A stretch of 64,000 nucleotides of DNA from Kocuria rosea subsp. polaris (GTDB taxonomy: Bacteria; Actinomycetota; Actinomycetes; Actinomycetales; Micrococcaceae): the NCBI RefSeq assembly GCF_001483755.1, contig NZ_LQBK01000003.1, forward strand, positions 62,001 through 126,000. The letters run 5' to 3'. Below are positions 8,400-16,657 of the stretch, in pieces. The notes below the pieces were generated by a model. The model had not been told where the DNA came from and did no database searches. It worked only from the letters and a program-made list of their open reading frames with translations. Both the position numbers and the translations under genes were made by a program. Positions within the stretch are counted from its first letter, which is position 1. The number at the start of each line of letters is the position of its first letter.

Positions 8400-8712
8400 G
8401 GGGCACACCCGTGTCGACGGCTCTCCGGTCCGGCACGGCGCTCAGGCCAGGCCCAGCCCTCCGTGGGTGGTGAGTACCTGCCCGGCGAGCTGCGCGCCGG
8501 CGTGCGGAAGTCCTCGGCCGTGGGCGCGTCGGCAGGGAGGCGCCGGTCATGCCACCGGGTAGAGCACATCCCGCTATCGTCGGACCACGGCCGGGCGCGA
8601 CACTGTCGGCGCGGGCCGGGACGGGCCCGGCGCAGCCGGAGACCGCGGGACATGCCCCCAGCAACCAGCAGCCCCCACGAACCAGCAACCCCCAGGACCA
8701 GCAGAGGAGCCG
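8400..8712. other. 313-bp intergenic region
   Basis: No credible gene is seen here. The last 80 bp hold short CAGCA/ACCAGCA iterations before the Shine-Dalgarno GAGGAG of the next gene. CGCTATCGT near 8571 could be a weak -10 box. Confidence 0.5.
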
Positions 8713-9531
8713 ATGCCGGTGGACGTCCAGGTCGGTCCCGTGCCTCCGGAGAGGCCGTGCCCTGCCCCGCGCGCGCCGAACGGGACGTCCCCGACGGCTC
8801 CGGCGGGGCCGCGACCCGCCGCCCCGGCCGACGCCCAGCGGCGGGAGGTCCGGGCCGCCCTGAGCCGGCGCACGGCTCCGCTGTGGCCGGCTCATGTGCC
8901 GGTGCGGCCGGCACCGGGAGCGACCCGTCAGGAGCGGCGGCAGGTCCGCCGGCTGGCCGGGCTGGAGATCCAGCACCACGCGCTGGTGCTGCGCCGGATC
9001 AGCACGGCCGGCGTCGTGGCCGTGGCCGAGCCCTGCTTCGACGCCGGGTGGACCGTGGCCGACGTCCTGCACGCCCTGGACTGGACTCCGCAGGGGGCCC
9101 GCTACGCCCACGACTCGGTCACCGGGATCGAGAACCCCGGGGCCTGGTTCGCCGCCCGGCTGCGCACCTGGACCCACCAGGACGGCACCCCGATGCGCTC
9201 CGCCGACCAGCGTGCTGCCGCCGAGGCCGAGCAGCGGCGGGCCGAGGCCCTCGCCGCCGCCCGACGGCACGCCGACCGCCGGCCACGGCGGGAGGGCACC
9301 GTGACGGACACCGGCGCGACGGACGCGGCCGTGGATCCGCCGGGGACAGCGGCGCAGGACCCGCGGCCGTTCCGGGTGCGCTGGGCGGCCCAGATCGCCG
9401 CCGGCCGCGCCGAGCGCGAGCGCCAGGACGGCCGGGACCGCGATCCGGACCGGCCTCGGCGCGGCACCGCCTCCGCTGCTCCGGTGCCGCGCAGCACCGG
9501 GTCCGTGCGCGCAGCCGGTCCGCCCTCGTGA
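8713..9531 (+). CDS. Unknown protein with a domain resembling actinobacterial plasmid Rep C-termini
   Basis: The 272-residue product has a disordered Pro/Ala-rich start, then a compact helical segment (about residues 75-160: RRLAGLEIQHHALVLRRIS, GWTVADVLHALDW, NPGAWFAARLRTW). A long charged Arg/Glu/Ala helical tail follows. The segment pairing a VADVLHALDW helix with a later PGAWFAARL helix reminds me of C-terminal domains of replication-initiator-like proteins on actinobacterial plasmids; this is from memory and unverified. No replicase catalytic motif is visible. The TGA stop overlaps the next start (TGATG), so the two genes are probably co-translated. Confidence 0.6.
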   Translation: MPVDVQVGPVPPERPCPAPRAPNGTSPTAPAGPRPAAPADAQRREVRAALSRRTAPLWPAHVPVRPAPGATRQERRQVRRLAGLEIQHHALVLRRISTAGVVAVAEPCFDAGWTVADVLHALDWTPQGARYAHDSVTGIENPGAWFAARLRTWTHQDGTPMRSADQRAAAEAEQRRAEALAAARRHADRRPRREGTVTDTGATDAAVDPPGTAAQDPRPFRVRWAAQIAAGRAERERQDGRDRDPDRPRRGTASAAPVPRSTGSVRAAGPPS

Positions 9532-10301
9532 TGGCGCACGAGAACACGCGTCGGCGCCGGTCCGGCTCCGTGCGCACGCTCGTGGGTCTGCTCCTCGTGC
9601 TGGGGGTGCTCGCGGGCGCGCTGGGGCTCCTGGGGCCCGGTCTGCTCGGCGGACTGCGCACGGGGGGCAGCTGGCTGCCGTGGGGCCCGGAGTGCACGGT
9701 CGAGACCGCCGAGGGAGAGGTCGGGCTCGACCGGGCGCAGGCGAAGCGGGCCACCACGGCGGTGGCGCTCGCGGCCCGCGGGGCGGAGGCCCCCGACACC
9801 TCGGGCATCGACGAGGCGGTGCTGCAGCGGCTGGCCGACGGGCCGCCCGGGGACGCCGGTGCGAGCCTCTCCTGCCGGGGCTCGGCGGCCGGTGGTCTGC
9901 CGGAGCAGGAGCTGACCGGCACCGGCTTGACCCCGCGCGCCGAGCGGCTGCGCGCGGCGATGACCGAGGTGTTCGGTGCGCAGAGCCTCGGCGGGTTCGC
10001 ACCCGGCGGCGTCGACCACGGCCACGGGGCGGAGTCGACGCACTACGACGGCCGGGCCGTCGACGTCTTCTTCCGCCCGGTGACCGAGGAGAACCGGCGG
10101 GCGGGCTGGCTGCTGGCCCACTGGCTGGTCGCGCACGCCGAGGACCTGGACGTCCAGTACGTCATCTTCGACGACCGGTTCTGGAGCGCCCACAGCTCCC
10201 GGGGGCAGTGGCGGGACTACGACGCGCCCGAGCCCGGCAACGAGATCCTCCGCCACCTGGACCACGTGCACGTGGACGTCCTGCGCGGAGGCGCCGGCTG
10301 A
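9531..10301 (+). CDS. Membrane-anchored VanY/VldE-like peptidase (ARB-07466 C-terminal domain type)
   Basis: The 256-residue product has a basic start and one N-terminal membrane anchor (residues 18-40). A linker with two cysteines (C55, C115) follows, then a C-terminal domain with the metal-site pattern of the M15/VanY fold: STHYDGRAVDVF (His171, Asp178) and HLDHVHV (His245, His247). The neighbouring QYVIFDDRFWSA and IDxAVL-like segments fit the ARB-07466/VldE C-terminal family found in secreted actinobacterial proteins. It probably cleaves or binds peptidoglycan peptides outside the membrane. It starts inside the stop of the preceding gene (1-bp overlap). The exact substrate cannot be told from the sequence. 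Confidence 0.8.
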   Translation: MAHENTRRRRSGSVRTLVGLLLVLGVLAGALGLLGPGLLGGLRTGGSWLPWGPECTVETAEGEVGLDRAQAKRATTAVALAARGAEAPDTSGIDEAVLQRLADGPPGDAGASLSCRGSAAGGLPEQELTGTGLTPRAERLRAAMTEVFGAQSLGGFAPGGVDHGHGAESTHYDGRAVDVFFRPVTEENRRAGWLLAHWLVAHAEDLDVQYVIFDDRFWSAHSSRGQWRDYDAPEPGNEILRHLDHVHVDVLRGGAG

Positions 10302-10330
10302 GCTGGTGCCGGGCATAGGCTGGCGTCATC

Positions 10331-10456
10331 ATGCCGATCGTCGATGTCCGGAAGAAGCAGCCGCCCGCGGTGCCGCGAGGCCGCGGCGGGAGCACCCCCG
10401 CCGATTCCGCGTGCCCCGGCGGCGGGGCCCTCGTCACGGACCTCGGCCGGTGGTGA
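10331..10456 (+). CDS. Candidate 41-codon upstream ORF coupled to the MFS gene
   Basis: ATG at 10331 opens a 41-codon frame (MPIVDVRKKQPP... ending DLGRW) whose TGA overlaps the MFS start (GTGA, 10453-10456). A -10-like TAGGCT (10316-10321) lies 9 nt before the ATG, as for other leaderless starts in this window. The MFS gene itself lacks a clear Shine-Dalgarno, so translational coupling would explain its expression. The peptide has no recognised domain. It could be a leader peptide or chance; overlap, position and promoter spacing favour the former. Confidence 0.4.
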   Translation: MPIVDVRKKQPPAVPRGRGGSTPADSACPGGGALVTDLGRW

Positions 10457-11628
10457 ACGGATCGGTCTGGCGGGCGCCGGGGATGCCGCTGCTGCTGACC
10501 ATGACCGCCCTGGGCTTCTCGGGCTACGCCGCGCTGCTGGCGGTCGCACCGCTGTGGGCGGTGCGCGGCGGCGCCGACGCGGTCGGCGCCGGGCTGGTGA
10601 ACGGCGTGCTCATGCTCTTCACCGTGCTCACGCAGCTGTTCGTCCCCCGGGCGCTGCGCCGCTTCGGCTGGGGACCGGTCCTCGTGACGGGCATGCTCCT
10701 GCTGGGCCTGCCCGCCCTGGCGCACGGCGCCAGCGCGGCGCTCGGCCCGACCCTGGCGCTGTCCGCGGTGCGCGGGCTCGGCTTCGGGGTCCTCACCGTG
10801 ACCGGCAGCGCCCTCGTGGCCGAGCTGGTGGAGCCGCAGCGGCGCGGGAAGGCCATCGGTGCCTACGGCCTGGCGATCGCGGGACCGCAGGTGCTGTTCC
10901 TGTCGGCGGGACCCTGGATCGCCGAGCAGCTCGGCTTCTGGGTCGTGTTCGCCCTGGCGTCCCTGCCCGCGGCGGCCGTCGTCCCCGCCGTCGGCCTGGC
11001 CCGGATGCTGGACCACGTCCCCGAGGCGGTGGACGCCCGGGCCCCCTATCTGAGTCTCCTCCCTCCCATGGGACTGCTGCTCGGCGTCACCCTGGCCGGC
11101 GGGGCGCTGATCACCTTCATGGCCCAGATGAGCAGCAGTGCCGTGCTGACCACCCTGGCGCTGCTGCTGATGAATGTCGCCGCCGCGCTCGCGCGCTGGC
11201 GGATCGGCTCGTGGTCCGACCGGCACGGGCCGCAACGGTTCATCCCGCCGCTGGTGCTGCTGACCACGGCGGGCATGGCGGTGCTCGCCTGGGCGGTCCA
11301 CGACCCCCGGGCGACCGTGGCGCCGGCGCTGCTGGTCGGCGCGGCGATGGTGGGCATCAGCTACGGCGGCCTGCAGAACCTCACCCTGGTCGTGACCTTC
11401 CAGGCCGTCAGCCGGCAGCACTACGGTCCTGCCAGCGCGGTGTGGAACATCGGCTTCGACGCCGGGACCGGCATCGGAGCGGTCGTGGTGGGGATGGTCG
11501 CCGCAGGGACCTCCTTCAGCACCGCGCTGCTGGTGGCCGGAGCGATCTCGCTGCTGACCCTGCCGCTCGCGCTGGCCCGGGCCGGGCGTCGTACTCGCGC
11601 CGGCAGACCCCCGCGGGGAGCACCGTGA
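10453..11628 (+). CDS. MFS transporter (drug/metabolite exporter type)
   Basis: The 391-residue product from GTG 10453 has about 12 hydrophobic segments and the layout of a 12-helix major facilitator. PRALRRFGW after helix 2 is a degenerate motif A; RGLGFGVLTVTGSALVAEL and RRGKAIGAYGLAIAGPQV resemble helices 4-5 of sugar or drug exporters; GSWSDRHGPQRF is the second-half loop signature. The frame extends upstream to 10306, but the extra residues are Arg/Pro-rich and not typical. The start overlaps the stop of a 41-codon ORF. Substrate is unknown. The stop overlaps a GTG in frame with the next gene. Confidence 0.88.
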   Translation: MNGSVWRAPGMPLLLTMTALGFSGYAALLAVAPLWAVRGGADAVGAGLVNGVLMLFTVLTQLFVPRALRRFGWGPVLVTGMLLLGLPALAHGASAALGPTLALSAVRGLGFGVLTVTGSALVAELVEPQRRGKAIGAYGLAIAGPQVLFLSAGPWIAEQLGFWVVFALASLPAAAVVPAVGLARMLDHVPEAVDARAPYLSLLPPMGLLLGVTLAGGALITFMAQMSSSAVLTTLALLLMNVAAALARWRIGSWSDRHGPQRFIPPLVLLTTAGMAVLAWAVHDPRATVAPALLVGAAMVGISYGGLQNLTLVVTFQAVSRQHYGPASAVWNIGFDAGTGIGAVVVGMVAAGTSFSTALLVAGAISLLTLPLALARAGRRTRAGRPPRGAP

Positions 11629-11732
11629 CCACCTCCCCCCGCGATCACGACGACGGGCCACGCGCCGAGGCCGCCGCGGACGCGGAGTCCGAGGCGCCCG
11701 GTGACCCCACGGTCGAGAAAAGGAGACACGTC

Positions 11733-12119
11733 GTGGACGGAACGAGGCTTCAGCAGATCGCCGAGCAGGTCGCCGCCGGTTTGCCGGCCGTGTCCTGCAC
11801 CTGGCCCTTCGGCCCCGAGCAGGACGTGTTCAAGGTCGGGGGCAAGATCTTCCTGCTGACCACGGAAGCACCCGGGGAGCCGATCGTGACGCTCAAGTGC
11901 GAGCCCCCGCACGCGGCGGCACTGCGCCAGGAGTTCCCCACGATCACGCCCGGCCACCACATGAACAAGCAGCACTGGATCTCCCTCGCCGCCGGCCCCG
12001 GGATCACCCCGGAGCTCGTCGGGGAGCTGGTGCTGAACGCCTACGAGCTCGTCGTCGAAGGACTCCCCCGCAGCGAGCGCCCCGTGCTGCGCCACCACCG
12101 CACCGGTGGGCACCCCTAA
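11733..12119 (+). CDS. YjbR/MmcQ family DNA-binding-like protein
   Basis: The 128-residue product starts at GTG 11733, 7 nt after a strong AGGAG. It has the family pattern: an N-terminal helix (LQQIAEQV), CTWPFGPEQDVFKVGGKIFLL, VTLKCEPPHAAALRQEF, TPGHHMNKQHWISLA and a C-terminal helix. These proteins have a CyaY-like fold that was proposed to bind DNA; the cellular role is not settled. An alternative GTG at 11625 overlapping the MFS stop would add 36 low-complexity residues, but the strong Shine-Dalgarno favours 11733. It is downstream of the MFS gene on the same strand. Confidence 0.88.
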   Translation: MDGTRLQQIAEQVAAGLPAVSCTWPFGPEQDVFKVGGKIFLLTTEAPGEPIVTLKCEPPHAAALRQEFPTITPGHHMNKQHWISLAAGPGITPELVGELVLNAYELVVEGLPRSERPVLRHHRTGGHP

Positions 12120-12143
12120 CCGGACGTCCTGCTGTCCGTGTCC

Positions 12144-12157
12144 GGGGGACGTCCCCC
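12144..12157. other. Perfect 14-bp palindrome between convergent genes
   Basis: GGGGGACGTCCCCC lies between the convergent ends of the YjbR-like and LysR genes, flanked by C and G that extend it to 16 bp. It has no loop and no T-run; it may be a weak shared terminator. Confidence 0.35.
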
Positions 12158-12200
12158 GTCGTGGTGGGTGTCCTCACCGGGGCGGCCCGTCGTCGCGGAC

Positions 12201-13121
12201 TCAGTGCTCGTCCGGTGTCGACGGCCCGCTTCGGTGAGCGGCCTGGCGCAGCGCCGTCAGGGTCGTGTGGATCAGCCGCGCCCGGGTGGGGTGGGGGCGG
12301 GTGTGCGCGACGATGCGCCGGTGGACGGCCGGGTCCACCAGCGGCCTCGCCGTGAGGCTCGCCGGCAGCCCGGTGAGCGCGATCCGGGGCAGCACCGTGA
12401 TGCCCAGCCCGGCCGCGGCGAGACCGGTCGCTGCGTGGTGGTCGTCGAGACGGGCGACGTAGTGCGGGGTGTAGCCGGCGGCGTGACAGGCGCGGGTGAT
12501 GATGCGCCCGGTGGGGCCGTCGTGGATGTCGTGGTCGATCCAGGGCTCGTCACGCAGCTGGGCCATGGTCACCGCGGGATGTGCGGCCAGGGGATGGCCG
12601 ACCGGCAGCACCACGCAGAAGTCCTCCTCGTGCAGGGCATGGCGCTGGTATCCCTCCAGGTGGGCGGGGGGCCCGTCGAGGGACTCGTTGCGCACGTCGA
12701 TGTCAGGCGCCCGGCGGCCTCCGGTGGGATGCAGTTCGTTGATGCTGATCTCCACCACCACGTCCGGGGACCGGGCGCGCAGGGCGAGCACGACCTCGGG
12801 CATCCAGGCCTGGGCCACGGACGCGAAGCAGGCGACGGCGATCTGCTCGGCCCGGCCCTGCCGCAGATCCTCCACGGTGCGCTCGAGGCGTTCCAGGCTG
12901 TTGAGGGTGTCCGCGCTGGCCTCGCACAGGTGCCGGGCGGCCGGGGTGGCCTCGATGCCCCGGCCGTTCTTCTCGAACAGCACCAGCCCGGTCTGCCGGG
13001 CCAGGGCGCGGAGGTGCTGGCTGACCGTGGCCGGGGCCAGATGGAGGTTCCGGGCGGCGGCGTGGATCGAACCGGCGGCGATGACCGCGCGCAGGATGGC
13101 GAGCCGGTGCGGATCGAGCAT
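12201..13121 (-). CDS. LysR-family transcriptional regulator
   Basis: The 306-residue product from ATG 13121 has the N-terminal winged helix-turn-helix (AVIAAGSIHAAARNLHLAPATVSQHLRALARQTG, with FEKNGRGIEATPAA) and a two-lobed co-inducer domain with VLPVGHPLAAHPAVTM, DEPWIDHDI and AAAGLGITVLPRIAL. A longer start at 13142 is possible but adds 7 atypical residues. It is divergent from a LysE-type exporter, the classical arrangement in which the regulator senses the exported amino acid or related effector. An inverted repeat lies in the shared 111-bp region. The exact ligand is unknown. Confidence 0.9.
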   Translation of the reverse strand: MLDPHRLAILRAVIAAGSIHAAARNLHLAPATVSQHLRALARQTGLVLFEKNGRGIEATPAARHLCEASADTLNSLERLERTVEDLRQGRAEQIAVACFASVAQAWMPEVVLALRARSPDVVVEISINELHPTGGRRAPDIDVRNESLDGPPAHLEGYQRHALHEEDFCVVLPVGHPLAAHPAVTMAQLRDEPWIDHDIHDGPTGRIITRACHAAGYTPHYVARLDDHHAATGLAAAGLGITVLPRIALTGLPASLTARPLVDPAVHRRIVAHTRPHPTRARLIHTTLTALRQAAHRSGPSTPDEH

Positions 13122-13146
13122 GCCTCGATCGTACGCTTTCACCTGT

Positions 13147-13166
13147 CAATGACGCAGAAATCATTG
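13147..13166. promoter_or_regulatory. Candidate LysR operator between divergent lysR and lysE
   Basis: CAATGA (13147-13152) and TCATTG (13161-13166) are perfect inverted arms around 8 bp in the divergent intergenic region, 26 bp upstream of the regulator start and 67 bp upstream of lysE. LysR sites are usually such interrupted palindromes. This is the most AT-rich part of the neighbourhood. Confidence 0.5.
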
Positions 13167-13232
13167 CTGGTTCCGAAGGCTGATGCGGTGGCACGGTAGA
13201 GACTGCGGAGCACTGACCGACAAGGAGTTGCC

Positions 13233-13955
13233 GTGGACACCTCGAGCTATCTGGCCCTGCTGGGAGTGGCTGTGGTCCTGGCCATCACGCCGGGACCCGA
13301 CACCGTCCTGACCCTGGGCCACGCCCTGCGCGAGCGGCGGGCCGGGATGCTGGCCGCGGCCGGTTCCGCGCTGGGGGTCTTCGCCTGGGCCGGGCTGATG
13401 GCGGTGGGCGTGGCCGCCGTCCTGGACGACTCCCCGGCCGCCTTCCAGGCGCTGCGGGTTCTCGGGGGCGTCTACTTGTTCTTCCTGGGCTACCGAGCGC
13501 TCGTCCCCCACGCTCCCGCCCCGGCCACCGCGGTGCCGACGGCCGTCGGCGTCGCACGGACCGCGGAGTCGGCCGTCGGCGTCGCACGGACCGCGGGGTC
13601 GGCCGTCACCGCTGCCCCGGTCCGCCCGGAGCCGTCCCGGCGGAGGGCGCGATCGGCTTTCGCGGCAGGGCTGGTGTGCTGTCTGACCAATCCGAAGACC
13701 GGGCTGTTCTTCCTGGCCCTGCTGCCCCAGTTCACCCCGCCCGGGGCCGGGGCGCTGTTCGTCGTGGTGGTGATGGGCGGGACGGTGGCGGCAGCCATCG
13801 GGATCTACCTGTTCCTCGTGGCCCTGGTCGCCCACACCGCCGGCAACTGGCTCAACCGTCCCGCCGTGAACCGCAGGATCGAGCTCACCTCCGGAGCGGT
13901 CTTCGTGGGGCTGGGACTGATGACCACCGTCCCCGTGCTCACCTCCTGGCTCTGA
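13233..13955 (+). CDS. LysE/RhtB-family amino-acid exporter
   Basis: The 240-residue product starts at GTG 13233, 5 nt after AAGGAG. It has the family signature VVLAITPGPDTVLTLGHALRERRAG at the first helices, a second-half LVCCLTNPKTGLFFLALLPQF, and six hydrophobic segments. Members export basic or neutral amino acids or homoserine lactones. The central cytoplasmic loop carries an in-frame 30-bp tandem duplication (VGVARTAESA/VGVARTAGSA) that lengthens it. Regulation is probably by the divergent LysR protein. The substrate cannot be assigned by eye. Confidence 0.9.
   Translation: MDTSSYLALLGVAVVLAITPGPDTVLTLGHALRERRAGMLAAAGSALGVFAWAGLMAVGVAAVLDDSPAAFQALRVLGGVYLFFLGYRALVPHAPAPATAVPTAVGVARTAESAVGVARTAGSAVTAAPVRPEPSRRRARSAFAAGLVCCLTNPKTGLFFLALLPQFTPPGAGALFVVVVMGGTVAAAIGIYLFLVALVAHTAGNWLNRPAVNRRIELTSGAVFVGLGLMTTVPVLTSWL
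13541..13600 (+). repeat. 30-bp tandem duplication inside the LysE-type gene
   Basis: Two 30-bp copies (13541-13570 and 13571-13600) differ at one base. They add ten residues to the loop between helices 3 and 4 and keep the frame. Confidence 0.9.
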
Positions 13956-14002
13956 TCGGCCCCGGCCGCGCAGGGACGCCGGCGCCCCGGGGCACGAGGA
14001 GG

Positions 14003-14061
14003 TTGACCTGCCACCGTCCGGACTGGATCATCGGCTACGAACGGGGTGCCGGACACCCCGT
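14003..14061 (+). promoter_or_regulatory. Promoter and inverted repeat before the Rph-family gene
   Basis: TTGACC (14003-14008), a 17-bp spacer and GATCAT (14026-14031) form a good housekeeping-type promoter. Just after the expected start lies ACGGGGTG-N5-CACCCCGT (14041-14061), a perfect 8-bp inverted repeat. It may be an operator or a 5-prime hairpin. It is not the rifamycin-associated element seen before rox. Confidence 0.5.
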
Positions 14062-14115
14062 GGCACGGCCCAGTTCTCATCCCCCGTCGGTCCCGGGGCG
14101 ACAGAGAGGCATCCC

Positions 14116-16653
14116 ATGGACGTGATCGACCTGGCCCACATCGCCCCGGGGAGGATCGGGCTCGTCGGCGGCAAGGCCCTCGGCCTCGGGGCCCTCCTGT
14201 CCGCGGGCGAGCGGGTGCCGGACGGGTTCTGCCTGACCACCGAGGCCCACCGCTCGGGAGCCGTCCCCGAGCAGGCGGTCCTGAGGGCCTACGAACGTCT
14301 CGGGGGTGGCCCCGTCGCCGTCCGCTCCAGCGCTGCGGCCGAGGACCTGCCGGACGCCAGCTTCGCCGGCCAGCACGACACCGTCCTCGACGTCGAGGGC
14401 GGGGCCGCGCTGCTCGAGGCGATCCGGCAGTGCTGGGCTTCCGTGGACAGCGAGCGCGCCGTCGCCTATCGGGCCGAGCGGGGGCTGGAGGCCGACGACC
14501 CGGCGATGGCTGTCGTCGTGCAGCGCATGATCGTCCCGACGGCCGCCGGGGTGATGTTCACGGCCAATCCGCTGACCGGCACCCGCACGGAGACCGTCGT
14601 CGACGCGGTCCCGGGGCTCGGCACCGGCGTCGTGGACGGCACCGTGGACACCGACCACTACGTCCTGCCCGGGCACGGCCCGCTCCCCGGGCAGCAGCAT
14701 CACGGCTGCCTGTCCCCCGGTCAGCTCCGCGAGCTCCAGCAGGCCGGGCAGCGGGTGCAGCGCGCCCTCGGCGGCCCGCAGGACGTCGAGTTCGCCTACG
14801 ACGCCGAGGGCACGCTCTGGCTGCTGCAGTCCCGGGCCATCACCACGCTCTTCCCGCTCCCGCCCGGGACCGACCCGGTGCAGGGCGACCCGCGCGTCTA
14901 CCTGGAGATCGGCCACATGCAGGGGCTGCGGCGTCCGGTCACCCCCATGGGCGTGTCCGTGCTGCGGGAGACGACCCGCCGTTGGCTGCAGATCATCGGC
15001 GTCGACGACACCGTGGCCGATCAGTACCTCGTCGACATCGGTGGCCGGCTGTTCACCGACCTCACCGGCTTCGTCCGCAGCCCGCGCCTGCACTCCCGGG
15101 TTCCGGAGATGCTGCAGGTCTACGGTCCGGCCGTGGCGCGGGGGATGCGGCACGTCCTGGAGGACCCCCGCTACGCGCCCCGTCCCGCTCCACCCGGTCG
15201 GCGCGCGCGCTCCGCCGGTGCGATCGCGCGGCTGCTCCTGACCGTCGTGCCGGCCTCGTTGCTCGGCGCGCTGCGGGCCCTGGCACGGCCCGCGGCCGCC
15301 CGCGAGCGCGCGTTCCAGGAACTCGAGCAGGTCCGCCGGCAGCCCCGGACCGAGCCGGCGGACACGGCGAGCCGGATCCGTTGCGCCGCCGGTCTGCAGG
15401 ACGCGGCGATGACCGGACCGATGATGCGATCCCTGCCACCGCTGTGGGCAGCGCTCATCGCCCAGGGTGTGGCCGGCGGGCTGCTGCGCGACGTGCTGCG
15501 GCCCGGTGAGCTGAACGCGACCCTGCGCGGCATGCCCCACAACGTCACCACCCAGATGGACCTGAAGCTCTGGTCCGTGGCCGTCGCCGCGCGTCCGCAC
15601 CGCGATCTCCTGGTCGGCACCGCCCCGGACGAGCTCGCCGCGCGCTTCTCGCGCGGCGAGCTGCCCGAGTTCGGCCTGACGGCCTTCCTGGAGGAGTACG
15701 GGATCCGCGGCAGCGCCGAGATCGACGTCGGCTCCCCCCGGTGGGCCGACGACTCCACTCCCGTGTTCGCGGCCCTGGCCGGGTACCTGCAGGTGACCGA
15801 CCCGGACCAGGCCCCGCCGGCCCGGTTCGCCCGCGCCGCCGTCGAGGCCGAGGCCGCCGTGGCAGAGCTCGTCGACCGCGCGCGGCGCACCCGGCCGCTG
15901 CGGGCCCGCCTCGCCGGCACCATGCTGCGCCGCAGCCGGGAGCTGACCGGCCTGCGCGAGCTGCCCAAGTTCCTGTGGCTGACCCCGCTGGCCGAGGTGC
16001 GCCGGCAGCTGCTCACCGCGGGGGCCGAGCTCACCGGGCGTGGCCTGCTGGAGCAGCCGGAGGACATCCTGTTCCTGACCCTGGACGAGGCTCTCGACGC
16101 CTCGCACGGCACGGACCTGCGCACGGTGGTGACCGGCCGGCGTGCGGAGCACCACCGCGAGGCCCGACGGCGGCAGGTCCCGGGCCTGCTGCTGTCCGAC
16201 GGCACGAATCCCCAGGCCCTGCCGGACGGCAACGCGGCCGAGCACGGGCCGGACGTGCTGGTCGGCCAGCCGGCGGCCACCGGGGTCGCGACCGGGCCGG
16301 TGCGCATCGTCCACCATCCGTCCGAGGCGAGGCTGCGGCCCGGTGACATCCTCGTCGCCCCCACCACCGACCCGGGCTGGACCCCGCTGTTCCTGACCCT
16401 CGGCGGGCTCGTCACGGAGACCGGCTCCACGATCGCCCACGGCCCGACGGTGGCCCGCGAGTACGGCATCCCGGCCGTCATCTGCGTGCCCGACGCCACC
16501 ACCCGGCTGACCGAGGGCCAGGTGGTCACCATCGACGGCGCCACGGGGCTGATCCACCTGCACGAGACGGACGGCGAGGCGCAGCGCCCGGGGGTCGCGG
16601 GCGCTCGGGAACATCGGGCCGGTGAGCCGGGCCGGACCGCACCAGGAGAATAG
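14116..16653 (+). CDS. Rifampicin phosphotransferase-family enzyme (PEP/pyruvate-binding domain protein)
   Basis: Rph enzymes phosphorylate rifamycins using ATP, with a three-domain PEP-synthase-like architecture. The 845-residue product is close to the usual length of about 865. An N-terminal ATP-grasp-like domain has LVGGKALGLGALL, VAVRSSAAAEDLPDASFAGQHDT and the VQRMI...AAGVMFTANPLTG block. The middle region (about residues 290-720) has PHNVTTQMDLKLW and EYGIRGSAEIDV, which I recall from Rph rifamycin-binding domains. The C-terminal swivelling domain has DPGWTPLF and TGSTIAHGPTVAREYGIPAV, with phosphocarrier His775. Homology to Rph is strong by eye; whether it acts on rifamycin is not shown. 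It stands alone under its own promoter. Confidence 0.82.
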   Translation: MDVIDLAHIAPGRIGLVGGKALGLGALLSAGERVPDGFCLTTEAHRSGAVPEQAVLRAYERLGGGPVAVRSSAAAEDLPDASFAGQHDTVLDVEGGAALLEAIRQCWASVDSERAVAYRAERGLEADDPAMAVVVQRMIVPTAAGVMFTANPLTGTRTETVVDAVPGLGTGVVDGTVDTDHYVLPGHGPLPGQQHHGCLSPGQLRELQQAGQRVQRALGGPQDVEFAYDAEGTLWLLQSRAITTLFPLPPGTDPVQGDPRVYLEIGHMQGLRRPVTPMGVSVLRETTRRWLQIIGVDDTVADQYLVDIGGRLFTDLTGFVRSPRLHSRVPEMLQVYGPAVARGMRHVLEDPRYAPRPAPPGRRARSAGAIARLLLTVVPASLLGALRALARPAAARERAFQELEQVRRQPRTEPADTASRIRCAAGLQDAAMTGPMMRSLPPLWAALIAQGVAGGLLRDVLRPGELNATLRGMPHNVTTQMDLKLWSVAVAARPHRDLLVGTAPDELAARFSRGELPEFGLTAFLEEYGIRGSAEIDVGSPRWADDSTPVFAALAGYLQVTDPDQAPPARFARAAVEAEAAVAELVDRARRTRPLRARLAGTMLRRSRELTGLRELPKFLWLTPLAEVRRQLLTAGAELTGRGLLEQPEDILFLTLDEALDASHGTDLRTVVTGRRAEHHREARRRQVPGLLLSDGTNPQALPDGNAAEHGPDVLVGQPAATGVATGPVRIVHHPSEARLRPGDILVAPTTDPGWTPLFLTLGGLVTETGSTIAHGPTVAREYGIPAVICVPDATTRLTEGQVVTIDGATGLIHLHETDGEAQRPGVAGAREHRAGEPGRTAPGE

Positions 16654-16657
16654 GCGC

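Noticed and set aside
8463-10301. A 612-residue start upstream of the VldE-like gene
   Set aside because: The added N-terminus overlaps the Rep-like gene in another frame and is Arg/Pro-rich; the ATG at 9531 gives a proper membrane anchor.
13956-14115. A rifamycin-associated element before the Rph-family gene
   Set aside because: I searched for CTTGC-GG-CAAG and its inverse; only GGGGTG-N5-CACCCC is present, which lacks the core.
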